Assembly: GCA_963750255.1 (NCBI GenBank)
Contig: CAVVPZ010000008.1
Coordinates: 372,001 to 436,000, forward strand
DNA length: 64,000 nucleotides
DNA from: DATLED01 sp963750255
Lineage (GTDB): Bacteria; Actinomycetota; Acidimicrobiia; Acidimicrobiales; CADCTF01
Reading direction: 5' to 3'
The stretch's first letter is position 1. Every line of letters begins with the position of its first letter. Below the pieces are notes generated by a model that was not told where the DNA came from, did not search any database, and was given only the letters and a program-made list of their open reading frames with translations. Shown piece by piece: positions 35,151 through 44,062 of the stretch. Made by a program: the position numbers and the translations under genes.

Positions 35151-37986
35151 GGCCGACCTGCTCAACGCCCTCGACCGCCGGCTGCAGGAGGGCGTCTTCG
35201 ACCCGGACGCCCTCGCACCGATGGCCCGCTTCATGGGCGTCGGCGACGTGGTCGTGCGCAACGACCTCCTCTACGAGCGGTATCGGACACCGCGCCCCCG
35301 GGTGATGGCCGCGCTCGTGGGCAGCGCGGGTGGATTCGGGCCGGCGAAGGTCTTCGGCCCGCCATCGGCCACCGTCCCCACCGGGCCGCGGCCGTTGCTC
35401 GACGAACACGAACTCGGCGTGCCCTCGAAGGTCGCCGACCCCGCGCCGGTCGTCGTGTTACCTGTGACATCGCCCGAACCGATCGTGCGCGCCGAACCCA
35501 CCAGGGGCGGCCTCCTTGTGGCCGGCGATGGGGAGGGCTTGGTCGACCTCGCTGCGGCCGGACTGTTACCCGCACGCGCGCCCGTTCGATACGCCGGCGC
35601 GCTCACGTCGGCGGCCGAGTGGGATGCGGCGCTGGCCGACGCCGACCTCCTCGTACTCACCGACACCAACCGGCAGCGGGCCCGTCGGTGGGGGACGGTG
35701 CGGGAGAACACGGGCTTCACCCAACCGGCCGGCTACACGCCGCTCGTCGACGATCCGACCGACGCCCGCCTCGACGTCTTTCCCGACGGCGCCTCGGCCG
35801 ATCGGACGACCGTCGAGCAACGGGGCGTCGAGGCGGTGCGAGCCACCGGCTACGGAAATCCGATCTCCTATACGCCCGAAGACCGCCCGGCCAATGCGCT
35901 CGACGGCGACCCGACGACGGCGTGGCGCGTCGGTGCCTTTGCCGATGTCACCGGCGAGCGACTCCGCGTGGATCTCGCCGCCCCGGTCGAAGCGTCGTCG
36001 TTGCGAATCGTGCAACCCGTCAGCGGACCGCGGAACCGAACCATCACGCGAGCCCGGCTCCACTTCGACCGGGGCGCCGACGTCGACGTCGCGCTCGAAC
36101 CGGTGTCGAACACCGAGCAGGGTCAGGTGGTCGGCTTCGCGGCACGTCGCTTCCAGCGCGTGGACTTCGAGGTGCTCGAGACCGATGCGGGGCTCCATCC
36201 CCGTTACGACGGCTACAGCGGCGTCGGCTTGGCCGAACTCGACATTCCCGGTGTGCGCGTCGACGAAGTCGTTCGGTTGCCTTCGGCCCTGTTGCGCGAG
36301 GCGGGCCCACGCGCGCAATCGCATCCACTCGCCATCGTCCTCTCTCGTCTGCGAGCCAGCGCCGCCGACCCCACCCGCGGTGACGAGGAGCGGTTCCTCC
36401 GCCGGGCCTTTCGGTTGCCCGACGAACGCCGGTTCGAGGGTGTCTCTGGCTCGGCTCGCATCTCACAGGCCGTCGCCGACGACGTCATCGACGGGTTGGT
36501 CGGGTTGCCGACGCCGATCGAAGGCGGGGTTGCGGCCCGGTCTGACTCGCGGCTGCCGGGCGACCTGCGCAGCCGAGCGTCGGCTGCCATCGACGGCGAT
36601 CCGACGACGGCGTGGCAGCCCGGTCTTCTAGGACAGTCCGGTCATTGGATCGAGGTCGAGTCGGGCGGTCCGATCTCGCTCGATCGCCTCGATCTGGTCG
36701 TCGTCGCCGACGGGCGGCACTCGGTGCCGACACGGATCTCGGTGACGGCCGACGACGGGCCGCCCACCACGATCGACCTCCCGGCCGTCGCCGATCGCCC
36801 CGAGCGAGGGGCCACGGCTTCGATACCGGTCACGTTTCCCTCGAAGACGGGCCGCCGTCTTCGCGTGACGATCGAGCGCGTGCGGGCGGCGACCACCCCC
36901 GACTTCTTCGGACCCGGTCGCCTCGAACTGCCTGTCGCCGTCGCCGAGCTCGGTGTCCCCGGCGTGCAGATGGCGGCGCCCGCCTCGGCGTTCGAATCGG
37001 CGTGCCGCGACGACCTCGTCACCGTGGACGGGCGCCCCCTCCCGCTCCGGCTCTCGGGTGTGACCGCAGCGGCGCTGGCTGGCGGAGGGCTCGACATCGC
37101 GACCTGCGGCGTGAGCACCGCCCTCGATCTGAGCGCCGGAGATCACGACGTCGCCGCCGCCGTCGGAAGCGGCACGGGATTCGACCTGGACCGCCTCGTG
37201 CTCCGGTCCTCGCCGCCGTCCCCGGTGCCGGCCACGGCGCTCCCCGCCGTGCCTCCGTCATTGCGCGTCACCGCGACGGGCCGGTCGTCGTACGAGATCT
37301 CCGCTGGTCCGGCGGCGGGCGCCTCCTGGCTCGTGCTCGGCCAGAGCCACAACCGCGGCTGGCGGCTCACGATCGACGGCCGGGACGCGGGGCCTCCGGT
37401 CCTCATCGATGGCTACGCCAATGGCTGGCGACTGCCGCCGTCGACGGCCACACGGTCGCTCGCGCTGCGCTGGGTGCCCCAGCGCAGCGTCGATCTCGCG
37501 CTCGTGGCCAGTTCCCTGGCGGTCCTCTTGTGTCTCCTGATCGTCTTGGCCGGGTGGCGGCGGGATCGTCGTCGTCCGGTTCTGAGCGACGTCGACTGGC
37601 CGCCTCCTGCCGAACTCACGTGGCGTACCCCCGATGCCCCGGCACTGGCGCTGGCCATCGCCGCCGGGGTGGTGGCGGCCGCCGCCGGAGGGATGGTGGT
37701 GGGACTCGTCGTTCTCGGAGTCGCGCTCGCCGCTCGATTCGTGCCGCTCTTCCGGTGGGGTTTCGCCTTCGGTCCGGCGCTTGCCCTGGCCTTGGCGGCC
37801 GCGTACGTGATCCTCCAGCAGGCTCGCTACGGCTACCCGCCCGATTTCGCCTGGCCCGTGAACACCGAGCGTGCCCATCTGCTCGGGCTCATCTCGATCG
37901 GTCTCCTGCTTGCGTCGACCGGGGGCCCGTTTTGGAGACCCGCGCCTTCGGGCAGGACGCAGGCCGGGGCGCCGGGTGGGGACTGA
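33651..37986 (+). CDS. aftD: AftD-type alpha-(1->3)-arabinofuranosyltransferase, 5' part frameshifted
   Basis: About 1,440 residues, close to the ~1,400 of mycobacterial AftD, a polytopic GT-C enzyme that adds arabinofuranose from decaprenyl-phosphoarabinose to cell-wall arabinan. Pieces matching the AftD N-terminus include GADTKTYLYLDPGR, MWDPNIGMGTVTHQNIGYL and GVPDWVAQRLWLG. The first ~500 codons (to about 35145) are split over all three frames by indels. From 35150 on the frame is clean and holds the soluble carbohydrate-binding part, with two discoidin-like modules each containing DGDPTTAW (about 35905 and 36595). It ends with C-terminal helices (37490-37960). The start at ATG 33651 is estimated from the distance to the first helix. 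Whether arabinan is really the product here is unproven. Confidence 0.82.
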
Positions 37987-38054
37987 AGAATCCCTGAAAG
38001 CTGCCAGGAGTTCGCAACAGAACCGTAATGAGAGCGCTAAGGTCGCCCACAAGT

Positions 38055-38070
38055 TGTGACTGGCGTCACA
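38055..38070. promoter_or_regulatory. CRP/GlxR-type operator
   Basis: TGTGACTGGCGTCACA is a perfect TGTGA-N6-TCACA palindrome, the consensus of the cAMP receptor protein/GlxR family. It lies 54 bases before the GTG of the second peptide-binding protein. It could activate or repress the transporter operon depending on the promoter position, which I cannot fix with confidence. Confidence 0.75.
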
Positions 38071-38077
38071 GCAATCG

Positions 38078-38099
38078 AGGCCGGTCGATCGACCGGCCT
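38078..38099. repeat. 22-base perfect palindrome in the leader of the second peptide transporter operon
   Basis: AGGCCGGTCGA followed directly by its reverse complement. It sits between the CRP-type site and the ribosome-binding site (AGGGAG at about 38110). It could be a repressor operator or a leader hairpin; with no loop bases, a protein-binding site seems slightly more likely. Confidence 0.5.
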
Positions 38100-38123
38100 G
38101 ACTGGCAGTAGGGAGAAGCGTCT

Positions 38124-39824
38124 GTGAGTTCCGGACCCCGATCGAAAAGCTCGCCCTTCGCGAGACTTTTCCTGATCCTCGCTCTGATATCGCTTGTGGC
38201 CGCAGCATGCGGCGGCGGAGCGAAGAAGAGCGACAACGCTGGTGACGGCGGCATCGTCAAATCCACCGAGGAAGACGCGGGAGACCCCGTTCTCGGCGGC
38301 ACCCTCAACTACGGCGTCGAAGCCGAGAGCCCGGGCTGGCAGCCCTGCGTCGACTCGCACTCCGAGTCGGGCACGATCGTCATGCGTGCGCTGTACGACA
38401 CGCTGACCGCCCGTGCCGCTGACGGCTCGGTCAAGCCCTACCTGGCTGAGAGCATCAAGTCCAACGATGCACTGACCGAGTGGACGCTCAAGCTCCGGCC
38501 CAACATCAAGTTCAGCGACGGCACCGCCCTCGACTCCGCCGCGGTCAAGGCCAACTTCGATGCAGCCAAGGCCCCCACGTCTCGCTGCGCCGGTTCATTG
38601 TCGACGGTGACCGAGATGCAGGTCGTGGATCCGCTGACCGTCAAGTACGTCCTGTCGGCACCCTACGGACCCTTCCCTGAGCTCCTCAGTGGTGCCGCCG
38701 GCTACATCTACTCGCCGGCCAACGCTGCCGCCAAGGGCGCCGACGTGTCGGCCAACCCCGTCGGCGCCGGGCCGTTCGTGTTCACCTCGTGGGAGCGCGA
38801 CTCGAAGCTCACGCTGAGCAAGAACCCGAACTACTGGCAGAAGGGGCTCCCGTACCTCGACACCGTCGTGTTCAAGCCGATCCCCGACGAGGATGCCCGC
38901 CTCGCTTCGCTGAGCTCGGGTGAGGTCGACATCGCCTTCACCCTCCGCCAGCAGTACGTCAAGCAGGCACGTGACCTCGGCGACGCCGTCAAGCGCTACG
39001 AGCTCATCGGCAACAACTCCGGTGGTTCGATCTTCAACACCGCCATGGCGCCGGTCGACGACAAGCGGGTTCGCCAAGCGCTGGCGCACGCCATGAACCA
39101 GAAGGATCTGATCAAGATCCTCGGTGGTGAAGGCATCTCGCCCGAGACGACTCAGTTCTTCTCGAAGGACTCGCCGTGGTACTCGGAGAAGGTCGCTGCG
39201 GCCTATCCGAAGTACGACGTCGAGGCAGCCAAGAAGCTGGTCGAGGCGTACAAGGCCGATCCGGCCCGCTCCGACAAGCAGGCCGTCGGTGCCCCCCTGA
39301 AGGTCACCTTCAACTGCCCGCCCGACCCGACGCTCGTCGCCGTCGCCCAGGGCTACCAGCAGATGGCGGCTGCGGCCGGCATCGAGATGGAGTTGAAGCA
39401 GGTCGAGCAGGCCACCCACATCAACAACGCCGTAGGCAAGCCGCCGTTCACCTCAGCTGACTACATGATCAACTGCTGGCGTCTCGGCGGCCAGGCTGAT
39501 CCCGACTCGGTCCTGTACAACCAGTACAGCGGTCCCGAGGGGCAGGCGGCCAACGTGACGAACTTCAGCTCCCCCGAGGTCCAGAAGCTGCTCGAAACCG
39601 GACGCGAGAGCGCCGACTTCGACACCCGCTACAAGGCCTACGAGGCGCTCGGGCTCATCTTCGATGAGGAAGTTCCCCACGTGTGGACGGGTGCGACCGC
39701 GGCGTCGACCGTGGCCAAGCCCGAGGTGAAGAACGTCACGACCTACAAGTTCCCCGACGGCAAGTCCAAGGGCGAACTCGAGCAGGCTGTGACCAACATC
39801 GCCCAGATCTGGGTTACGAAGTAA
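38124..39824 (+). CDS. Peptide ABC transporter substrate-binding lipoprotein (system 2)
   Basis: Family 5 solute-binding protein of 566 residues. The signal peptide ends in a lipobox, LVAAAC, with Cys29 as lipid anchor, followed by a flexible GGGAKKSDN linker. Characteristic segments are GGTLNYGVEAESPGW, LKLRPNIKFSDGTALD, VGAGPFVFTSWERDSKL and NPNYWQKGLPYLDTVVFKP. GTG 38124 has an AGGGAG ribosome-binding site. The operon continues through 43918. It is only distantly similar to the system 1 binding protein at 10178, so the two importers probably take different ligands. Confidence 0.92.
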   Translation: MSSGPRSKSSPFARLFLILALISLVAAACGGGAKKSDNAGDGGIVKSTEEDAGDPVLGGTLNYGVEAESPGWQPCVDSHSESGTIVMRALYDTLTARAADGSVKPYLAESIKSNDALTEWTLKLRPNIKFSDGTALDSAAVKANFDAAKAPTSRCAGSLSTVTEMQVVDPLTVKYVLSAPYGPFPELLSGAAGYIYSPANAAAKGADVSANPVGAGPFVFTSWERDSKLTLSKNPNYWQKGLPYLDTVVFKPIPDEDARLASLSSGEVDIAFTLRQQYVKQARDLGDAVKRYELIGNNSGGSIFNTAMAPVDDKRVRQALAHAMNQKDLIKILGGEGISPETTQFFSKDSPWYSEKVAAAYPKYDVEAAKKLVEAYKADPARSDKQAVGAPLKVTFNCPPDPTLVAVAQGYQQMAAAAGIEMELKQVEQATHINNAVGKPPFTSADYMINCWRLGGQADPDSVLYNQYSGPEGQAANVTNFSSPEVQKLLETGRESADFDTRYKAYEALGLIFDEEVPHVWTGATAASTVAKPEVKNVTTYKFPDGKSKGELEQAVTNIAQIWVTK

Positions 39825-39874
39825 TCCAGGTCACGTAGTCCAGGTCACGGAACTCAGGGAGATCGGTCGGCACC

Positions 39875-40831
39875 ATGCGCCAAATCGGAAAAAAAGTTTT
39901 GACGCTGGTGCCGACCATCTTCTTGGTCTCGCTCCTGACCTTCCTGCTCACGAGTCTGTTGCCGGGCGACCCGGCGCTGCAGGTGCTGGGATCGGCCGAA
40001 CCCTCGGCCGAGGCCATCGCCGCAGTCCGGGCCGACCTCGGTCTCGACAAGCCCCTGCCCCTCCGCTACGTCGCCTACCTCGGGGATCTCGCCCACGGCG
40101 ACTTCGGGCGGTCGTATCGCACCCGTCAACCTGTCCTCGAGGCGATCGGTGAACGCCTGCCGGTCACCTTGGAGATCGGCCTCGTCGCCCTCGTCATGTC
40201 GATCCTGCTGTCGGTACCGCTCGGCGTTTTCAGCGCGTATCGGGCCAACGGGGCCGTCGACCGAACCATCACGACGGCAAGCTTCGGGCTGTTGGCGATA
40301 CCGAGCTTCATGGTCGCCTTGTTGTTGTTGTACTTCTTCGCTGTCTACTTACGCCTCTTCCCGGCCACCGGCTGGACACGATTGACCGACGACTTCGGCA
40401 AGAACCTGAAGTCGGTCGTCCTCCCCGCCACGGCCCTGGGCATCGGCCAGTTGGCCGTCTACACCCGGCTCCTGCGCTCCGACATGATCGCCACCCTCCA
40501 GGAGGACTTCGTGTCGATGGCGCGAGCAAAGGGCCTGCCGACATGGCGGATCCTCTTCCGGCACGCTCTTCGGCCCTCGTCGTTCTCGCTGCTCACGATC
40601 GTCGGCCTCCAGGTCGGCGGCCTGATCGGCGGCGCCGTCATCGTGGAGCAGTTCTTCGCCCTCCCCGGCATCGGGCGCCTGCTCTATGACTCGATCACCC
40701 AGCGCGACCTCATCATGGTCCAAGGTGTCGTGCTCTTCCTCGCTCTTTCCACCGTGCTGGTGAACTTCGCCGTCGACCTGCTCTACTCCGTCCTCGACCC
40801 CAGGATCCGCCGTGGCTCAAGCGCAGCCTGA
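39875..40831 (+). CDS. dppB: Peptide ABC transporter permease, DppB type (system 2)
   Basis: 318 residues, six predicted helices. The N-terminus (MRQIGKKVLTLVPTIFLVSL) and the loop LLPGDPALQVLGSAEPSAEA are typical of DppB/NikB permeases, as is YLGDLAHGDFGRSYRTRQPV. The EAA loop is DFVSMARAKGLPTWRILFRH, and the C-terminus is DLLYSVLDPRIRRGSS. It overlaps the next permease gene by 20 bases, with the downstream GTG at 40812 inside its last codons. Confidence 0.92.
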   Translation: MRQIGKKVLTLVPTIFLVSLLTFLLTSLLPGDPALQVLGSAEPSAEAIAAVRADLGLDKPLPLRYVAYLGDLAHGDFGRSYRTRQPVLEAIGERLPVTLEIGLVALVMSILLSVPLGVFSAYRANGAVDRTITTASFGLLAIPSFMVALLLLYFFAVYLRLFPATGWTRLTDDFGKNLKSVVLPATALGIGQLAVYTRLLRSDMIATLQEDFVSMARAKGLPTWRILFRHALRPSSFSLLTIVGLQVGGLIGGAVIVEQFFALPGIGRLLYDSITQRDLIMVQGVVLFLALSTVLVNFAVDLLYSVLDPRIRRGSSAA

Positions 40832-41738
40832 AACCGATCCCGCACCGACCAACATCGGCCCCGGCGGAGCCGGCCTCGCCGTCGACGGCGGCGAAGACGT
40901 CGTCACGGTCGCCCCGGCCAAGAAGAAGCGCCCCCGGGTCTTCTTCTACATGGCCCTCGGGTGGCTGGTCCTCGTCGTCATCTGTGCGGTCTTCGCCAAC
41001 TTCCTTCCGGTGAAGGATCCGAACTTCCAGGACATCTCCCTGCGGCTCGAGCCTCCGGGCCCCGGGGGACTCCTCGGCGCCGACGACCTGGGGCGCGATG
41101 TCCTGGCCCGGCTCGTCTTCGGTGCCCGGGTGTCGATGATCGTCTCCCTGACCGCCGTACTCATCGGCTCGATCGTCGGCGGCACGCTCGGCCTCACTGC
41201 GGGGTTCTTCCGGGGCTGGTACGAGCGCACGGTGATGTCGCTCGTCGACGTGATCCTCGCCTTCCCGGCCCTGGTGTTGTTGTTGGCGCTCGTTGCCTTC
41301 GTCGGGCAGAGCTTGTCGACCATTGCGCTCGTGGTCGGGTTTCTCGCCATCCCGTCGTACACCCGGGTGGCCCGAGCGACAACCCTGTCGGTTGCCCAAC
41401 GCGAGTACGTCCTCGCTGCCCGAGCGATGGGTGCCACCAACCGGCGCATCCTGCTCCGCGAACTCCTCCCCAACGTGGCCCTGCCTGTGATCGCCTTCGG
41501 CCTCGTCGCTCTCGGCCTCGTGATCGTCGCCGAGGGCTCGCTGGCCTTCCTGGGCCTCTCGGTCAAGTTCCCGACCGCGACGTGGGGTTCGATGATCGCC
41601 GCCGGCAAGATCCACATCCGCACGGCGCCGCACCTCGCGCTGTTCCCCTCATTGGCCATGTTCTTGACCGTGCTCTCCTTGAACTACGTGGGCGACCAAC
41701 TCCGGAGCCGCTTCGACGTGCGGGGGTCGGCGCTGTGA
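40812..41738 (+). CDS. dppC: Peptide ABC transporter permease, DppC type (system 2)
   Basis: 308 residues. A longer Pro/Gly-rich cytoplasmic N-terminus (to about residue 38) precedes helix 1. GGLLGADDLGRDVLARLVFG is the DppC signature loop, and REYVLAARAMGATNRRILLR is the ATPase-coupling EAA loop. It ends with SLNYVGDQLRSRFDVRGSAL, the usual C-terminus. GTG 40812 is used; the last four bases overlap the ATPase start (GTGA). Confidence 0.92.
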   Translation: MAQAQPETDPAPTNIGPGGAGLAVDGGEDVVTVAPAKKKRPRVFFYMALGWLVLVVICAVFANFLPVKDPNFQDISLRLEPPGPGGLLGADDLGRDVLARLVFGARVSMIVSLTAVLIGSIVGGTLGLTAGFFRGWYERTVMSLVDVILAFPALVLLLALVAFVGQSLSTIALVVGFLAIPSYTRVARATTLSVAQREYVLAARAMGATNRRILLRELLPNVALPVIAFGLVALGLVIVAEGSLAFLGLSVKFPTATWGSMIAAGKIHIRTAPHLALFPSLAMFLTVLSLNYVGDQLRSRFDVRGSAL

Positions 41739-42919
41739 CCGCCCCCCGGCGCGATGCCCGCCGACGCCGGCGCATCGAGCAACTGCAAAAGCCCGATCCC
41801 ATCGTTCGCCCCGTCGACCGCAACCCCGACGAGCTGTTGCTCGAGGTCAAGGACCTTCGGACGTACTTCCGCACACCGCGCGGCATCGTCAAGGCCGTCG
41901 ACGGCGTCACCTTCGATCTCGACCGAGGCAAGACCGTCGGCATCGTCGGCGAGTCCGGATCGGGCAAGACGGTGTTGTCGCGTTCGATCATGGGACTGCT
42001 GCCCAAGGCGACGACCATCCACCCCACAGGTGAGGTCCTCTTCGATGGACGCAACCTGTTGACCCTTCCCGACAAGGAGATGCGCAACATCTGGGGGGAG
42101 GAGGTGGCGATGGTCATGCAGGATCCGATGACCTCCCTCAACCCCGTCGTGAAGATCGGCCGACAGATCACCGAGGGGCTTCGTCACCATCTGGGCATGA
42201 AGGGCGGCGACGCCAAGGAGGCGGCCGTTGCCCTGCTCACGTCGGTCGGCATTCCCGAACCCGTTCGCCGCCTCAGCCAGTACCCGCACGAACTGTCGGG
42301 CGGCATGCGCCAACGCGTGACCATCGCCATCGCGTTGGCCTGCGGTCCTCGGCTGCTCATGGCCGACGAACCGACCACGGCCCTCGACGTGACGGTCCAG
42401 GCCCAGATTCTCGACCTGCTTCAGCGACAGCAGCGCGAACGATTCATGGCCATGGTCCTGGTCACCCACGACCTCGGCGTGGTCGCCGGCCGCACCGACG
42501 AGATCATCGTCATGTACGCCGGTCGCGTCGTCGAACGGGCCCAGACCTACGACCTGTTCCACGACATGAAGATGCCGTATACCGAGGCGTTGTTGAAGTC
42601 GATCCCCCGGGTCTCGAACCGCAGTCACACCCGGCTGCAGGCCATCGCCGGCCGGCCGCCCGATCTCGTCAACCTCCCCGACGGTTGCAAGTTCGCCTCC
42701 CGCTGCCCCTACGCCCAAGACCGCTGCCGCGAGGAAGAGCCGCCGCTCGTGCCGGCAAGCGACCCCGGCCACGAGTTCCGTTGCTGGTTCCCGGTGGGTT
42801 CGCCCGAGGGCCTCGACGCCCTCGCCCGCAACATCCGAGACCACAAGATTCCCGGTCAGGACGAGGCCGGCATCGCCCCCGTCCCCGCCGACGTCCTCGA
42901 CGCATTGGAGACCACCTAA
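41735..42919 (+). CDS. dppD: Peptide ABC transporter ATPase, DppD type (system 2)
   Basis: 394 residues, longer than the system 1 copy because of an Arg-rich N-terminal tail (about 1-35) and a C-terminal extension after the Cys cluster. Walker A GESGSGKT at 72-79, Q-loop QDPMTSLNP, signature LSGGMRQRVTIAIAL, Walker B MADEPTTALDVT and VTHDLGVV. The C-terminal CKFASRCPYAQDRC resembles the iron-sulfur-binding Cys motif of DppD proteins. The final ~45 residues (from about GSPEGLDALARNIRDHK) are not part of the usual family and may be lineage-specific. Confidence 0.92.
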   Translation: MTAPRRDARRRRRIEQLQKPDPIVRPVDRNPDELLLEVKDLRTYFRTPRGIVKAVDGVTFDLDRGKTVGIVGESGSGKTVLSRSIMGLLPKATTIHPTGEVLFDGRNLLTLPDKEMRNIWGEEVAMVMQDPMTSLNPVVKIGRQITEGLRHHLGMKGGDAKEAAVALLTSVGIPEPVRRLSQYPHELSGGMRQRVTIAIALACGPRLLMADEPTTALDVTVQAQILDLLQRQQRERFMAMVLVTHDLGVVAGRTDEIIVMYAGRVVERAQTYDLFHDMKMPYTEALLKSIPRVSNRSHTRLQAIAGRPPDLVNLPDGCKFASRCPYAQDRCREEEPPLVPASDPGHEFRCWFPVGSPEGLDALARNIRDHKIPGQDEAGIAPVPADVLDALETT

Positions 42920-42922
42920 TCC

Positions 42923-43918
42923 ATGGCCGGCACCGGAAGCGCCCATCTCCGCGACGACGCCCTGCTGCGGGTCGAGGGGCTCGTCGTCGAGTTCCCCGCC
43001 GGCGGCGGCAAGAAGGTCAACGCCGTGTCGGGCATCAGCCTCGATCTCGTCGAAGGCGAGACCCTCGGCCTCGTCGGCGAGTCGGGCTGCGGCAAGTCCA
43101 CGACTGGTCGGGCGATCATGCAATTGCCTCCGCCGACGCGGGGTTCGGTCCAGTTCCAGGGCAAGGACCTGACCAAGCTGGACGGCGAAGACCTGCGTCG
43201 CACCCGCACCCAGTTGCAGATGATCTTCCAGGATCCGATCTCTTCGCTCAACCCGCGGCGCAAGATCAAAGACATCGTCGGCGAGCCGCTCGCCATCTGG
43301 GGAGGCGACACCGACAAGGTCAACGAGGTGCTCGAAGCCGTGGGCCTCGACCCCGAGACCGTCGGCGATCGGCGAGCCCACCAGTTCTCCGGTGGCCAGT
43401 GCCAGCGCATCTCGATCGCGAGATCGCTGGTGATGGAGCCCAAGGTCATCATCTGCGACGAGCCCGTCTCAGCCCTCGACGTCTCGGTGCAGGCGCAGAT
43501 CCTCAACCTCCTCGAGGACATGAAGGCGCGCTACCAGTTGACCCTGGTCTTCATCGCTCACGACCTCGCCGTTGTCAAGAACATCTCCGACCGGGTGGCG
43601 GTGATGTACCTCGGCAAGCTTTGCGAAGTCGCGGGTTCCGACGACCTCTACGAGTCGCCCCACCATCCCTACACCGCCGCCCTCCTGGCCTCGATCCCCG
43701 AGCCCAACCCCGAGGTCCGGCCGTCGGCCGCGGGCCTCAAGGGCGAGTTGCCTTCGCCCATCGATCCGCCGTCAGGATGCCGGTTCCGCACCCGCTGCCC
43801 CCGGGCCAAGGATCGGTGCGCGAGCGAGGAGCCTCAGATGCGGGCCGTCGAGGGTGAGAACGAGCACTACGTCGCCTGCCACTTCCCCCTGGCCGCCCCC
43901 GAAGCGCCGCCGGCCTGA
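42923..43918 (+). CDS. dppF: Peptide ABC transporter ATPase, DppF type (system 2)
   Basis: 331 residues. Walker A GESGCGKST at 52-60, QDPISSLNP Q-loop, FSGGQCQRISIARSL signature (Cys in place of the common Arg), ICDEPVSALDVS Walker B and FIAHDLAVV. The C-terminal CRFRTRCPRAKDRC cluster follows. It starts three bases after the previous stop and closes the importer operon. Confidence 0.92.
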   Translation: MAGTGSAHLRDDALLRVEGLVVEFPAGGGKKVNAVSGISLDLVEGETLGLVGESGCGKSTTGRAIMQLPPPTRGSVQFQGKDLTKLDGEDLRRTRTQLQMIFQDPISSLNPRRKIKDIVGEPLAIWGGDTDKVNEVLEAVGLDPETVGDRRAHQFSGGQCQRISIARSLVMEPKVIICDEPVSALDVSVQAQILNLLEDMKARYQLTLVFIAHDLAVVKNISDRVAVMYLGKLCEVAGSDDLYESPHHPYTAALLASIPEPNPEVRPSAAGLKGELPSPIDPPSGCRFRTRCPRAKDRCASEEPQMRAVEGENEHYVACHFPLAAPEAPPA

Positions 43919-43953
43919 TCGGTTCTCGACCGCCCCGAAGTAGCGTTCGAAGC

Positions 43954-44043
43954 GTGAAGACGTACAAGTTGATCATCGCCGCCCTGGTGTGCGGCGTGGC
44001 CATCCTCGTCGCCTTCGCCGCCCAGGTTCTCGTGGCTCGATAG
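43954..44043 (+). CDS. Candidate 29-residue single-helix membrane peptide
   Basis: A GTG-initiated frame reads MKTYKLIIAALVCGVAILVA, then a few more hydrophobic residues and a VAR end, stopping at TAG 44041-44043. It has a positive N-terminus and one ~20-residue hydrophobic helix. It occupies most of the 144-base gap between the ABC ATPase and lpd genes. Nothing in the sequence tells what it does. The GTG start and shortness leave open that it is a chance frame, though the Lys-Lys-hydrophobic-Arg pattern is membrane-peptide-like. Confidence 0.45.
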   Translation: MKTYKLIIAALVCGVAILVAFAAQVLVAR

Positions 44044-44062
44044 GCCGCGTAGGCTCCGAGTC

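Noticed and set aside
38010..38050. Sigma-70-like -10/-35 boxes before the second importer
   Set aside because: Several weak matches (such as TAATGA and TAAGGT) exist, but none has a convincing partner at proper spacing, so no promoter is called.
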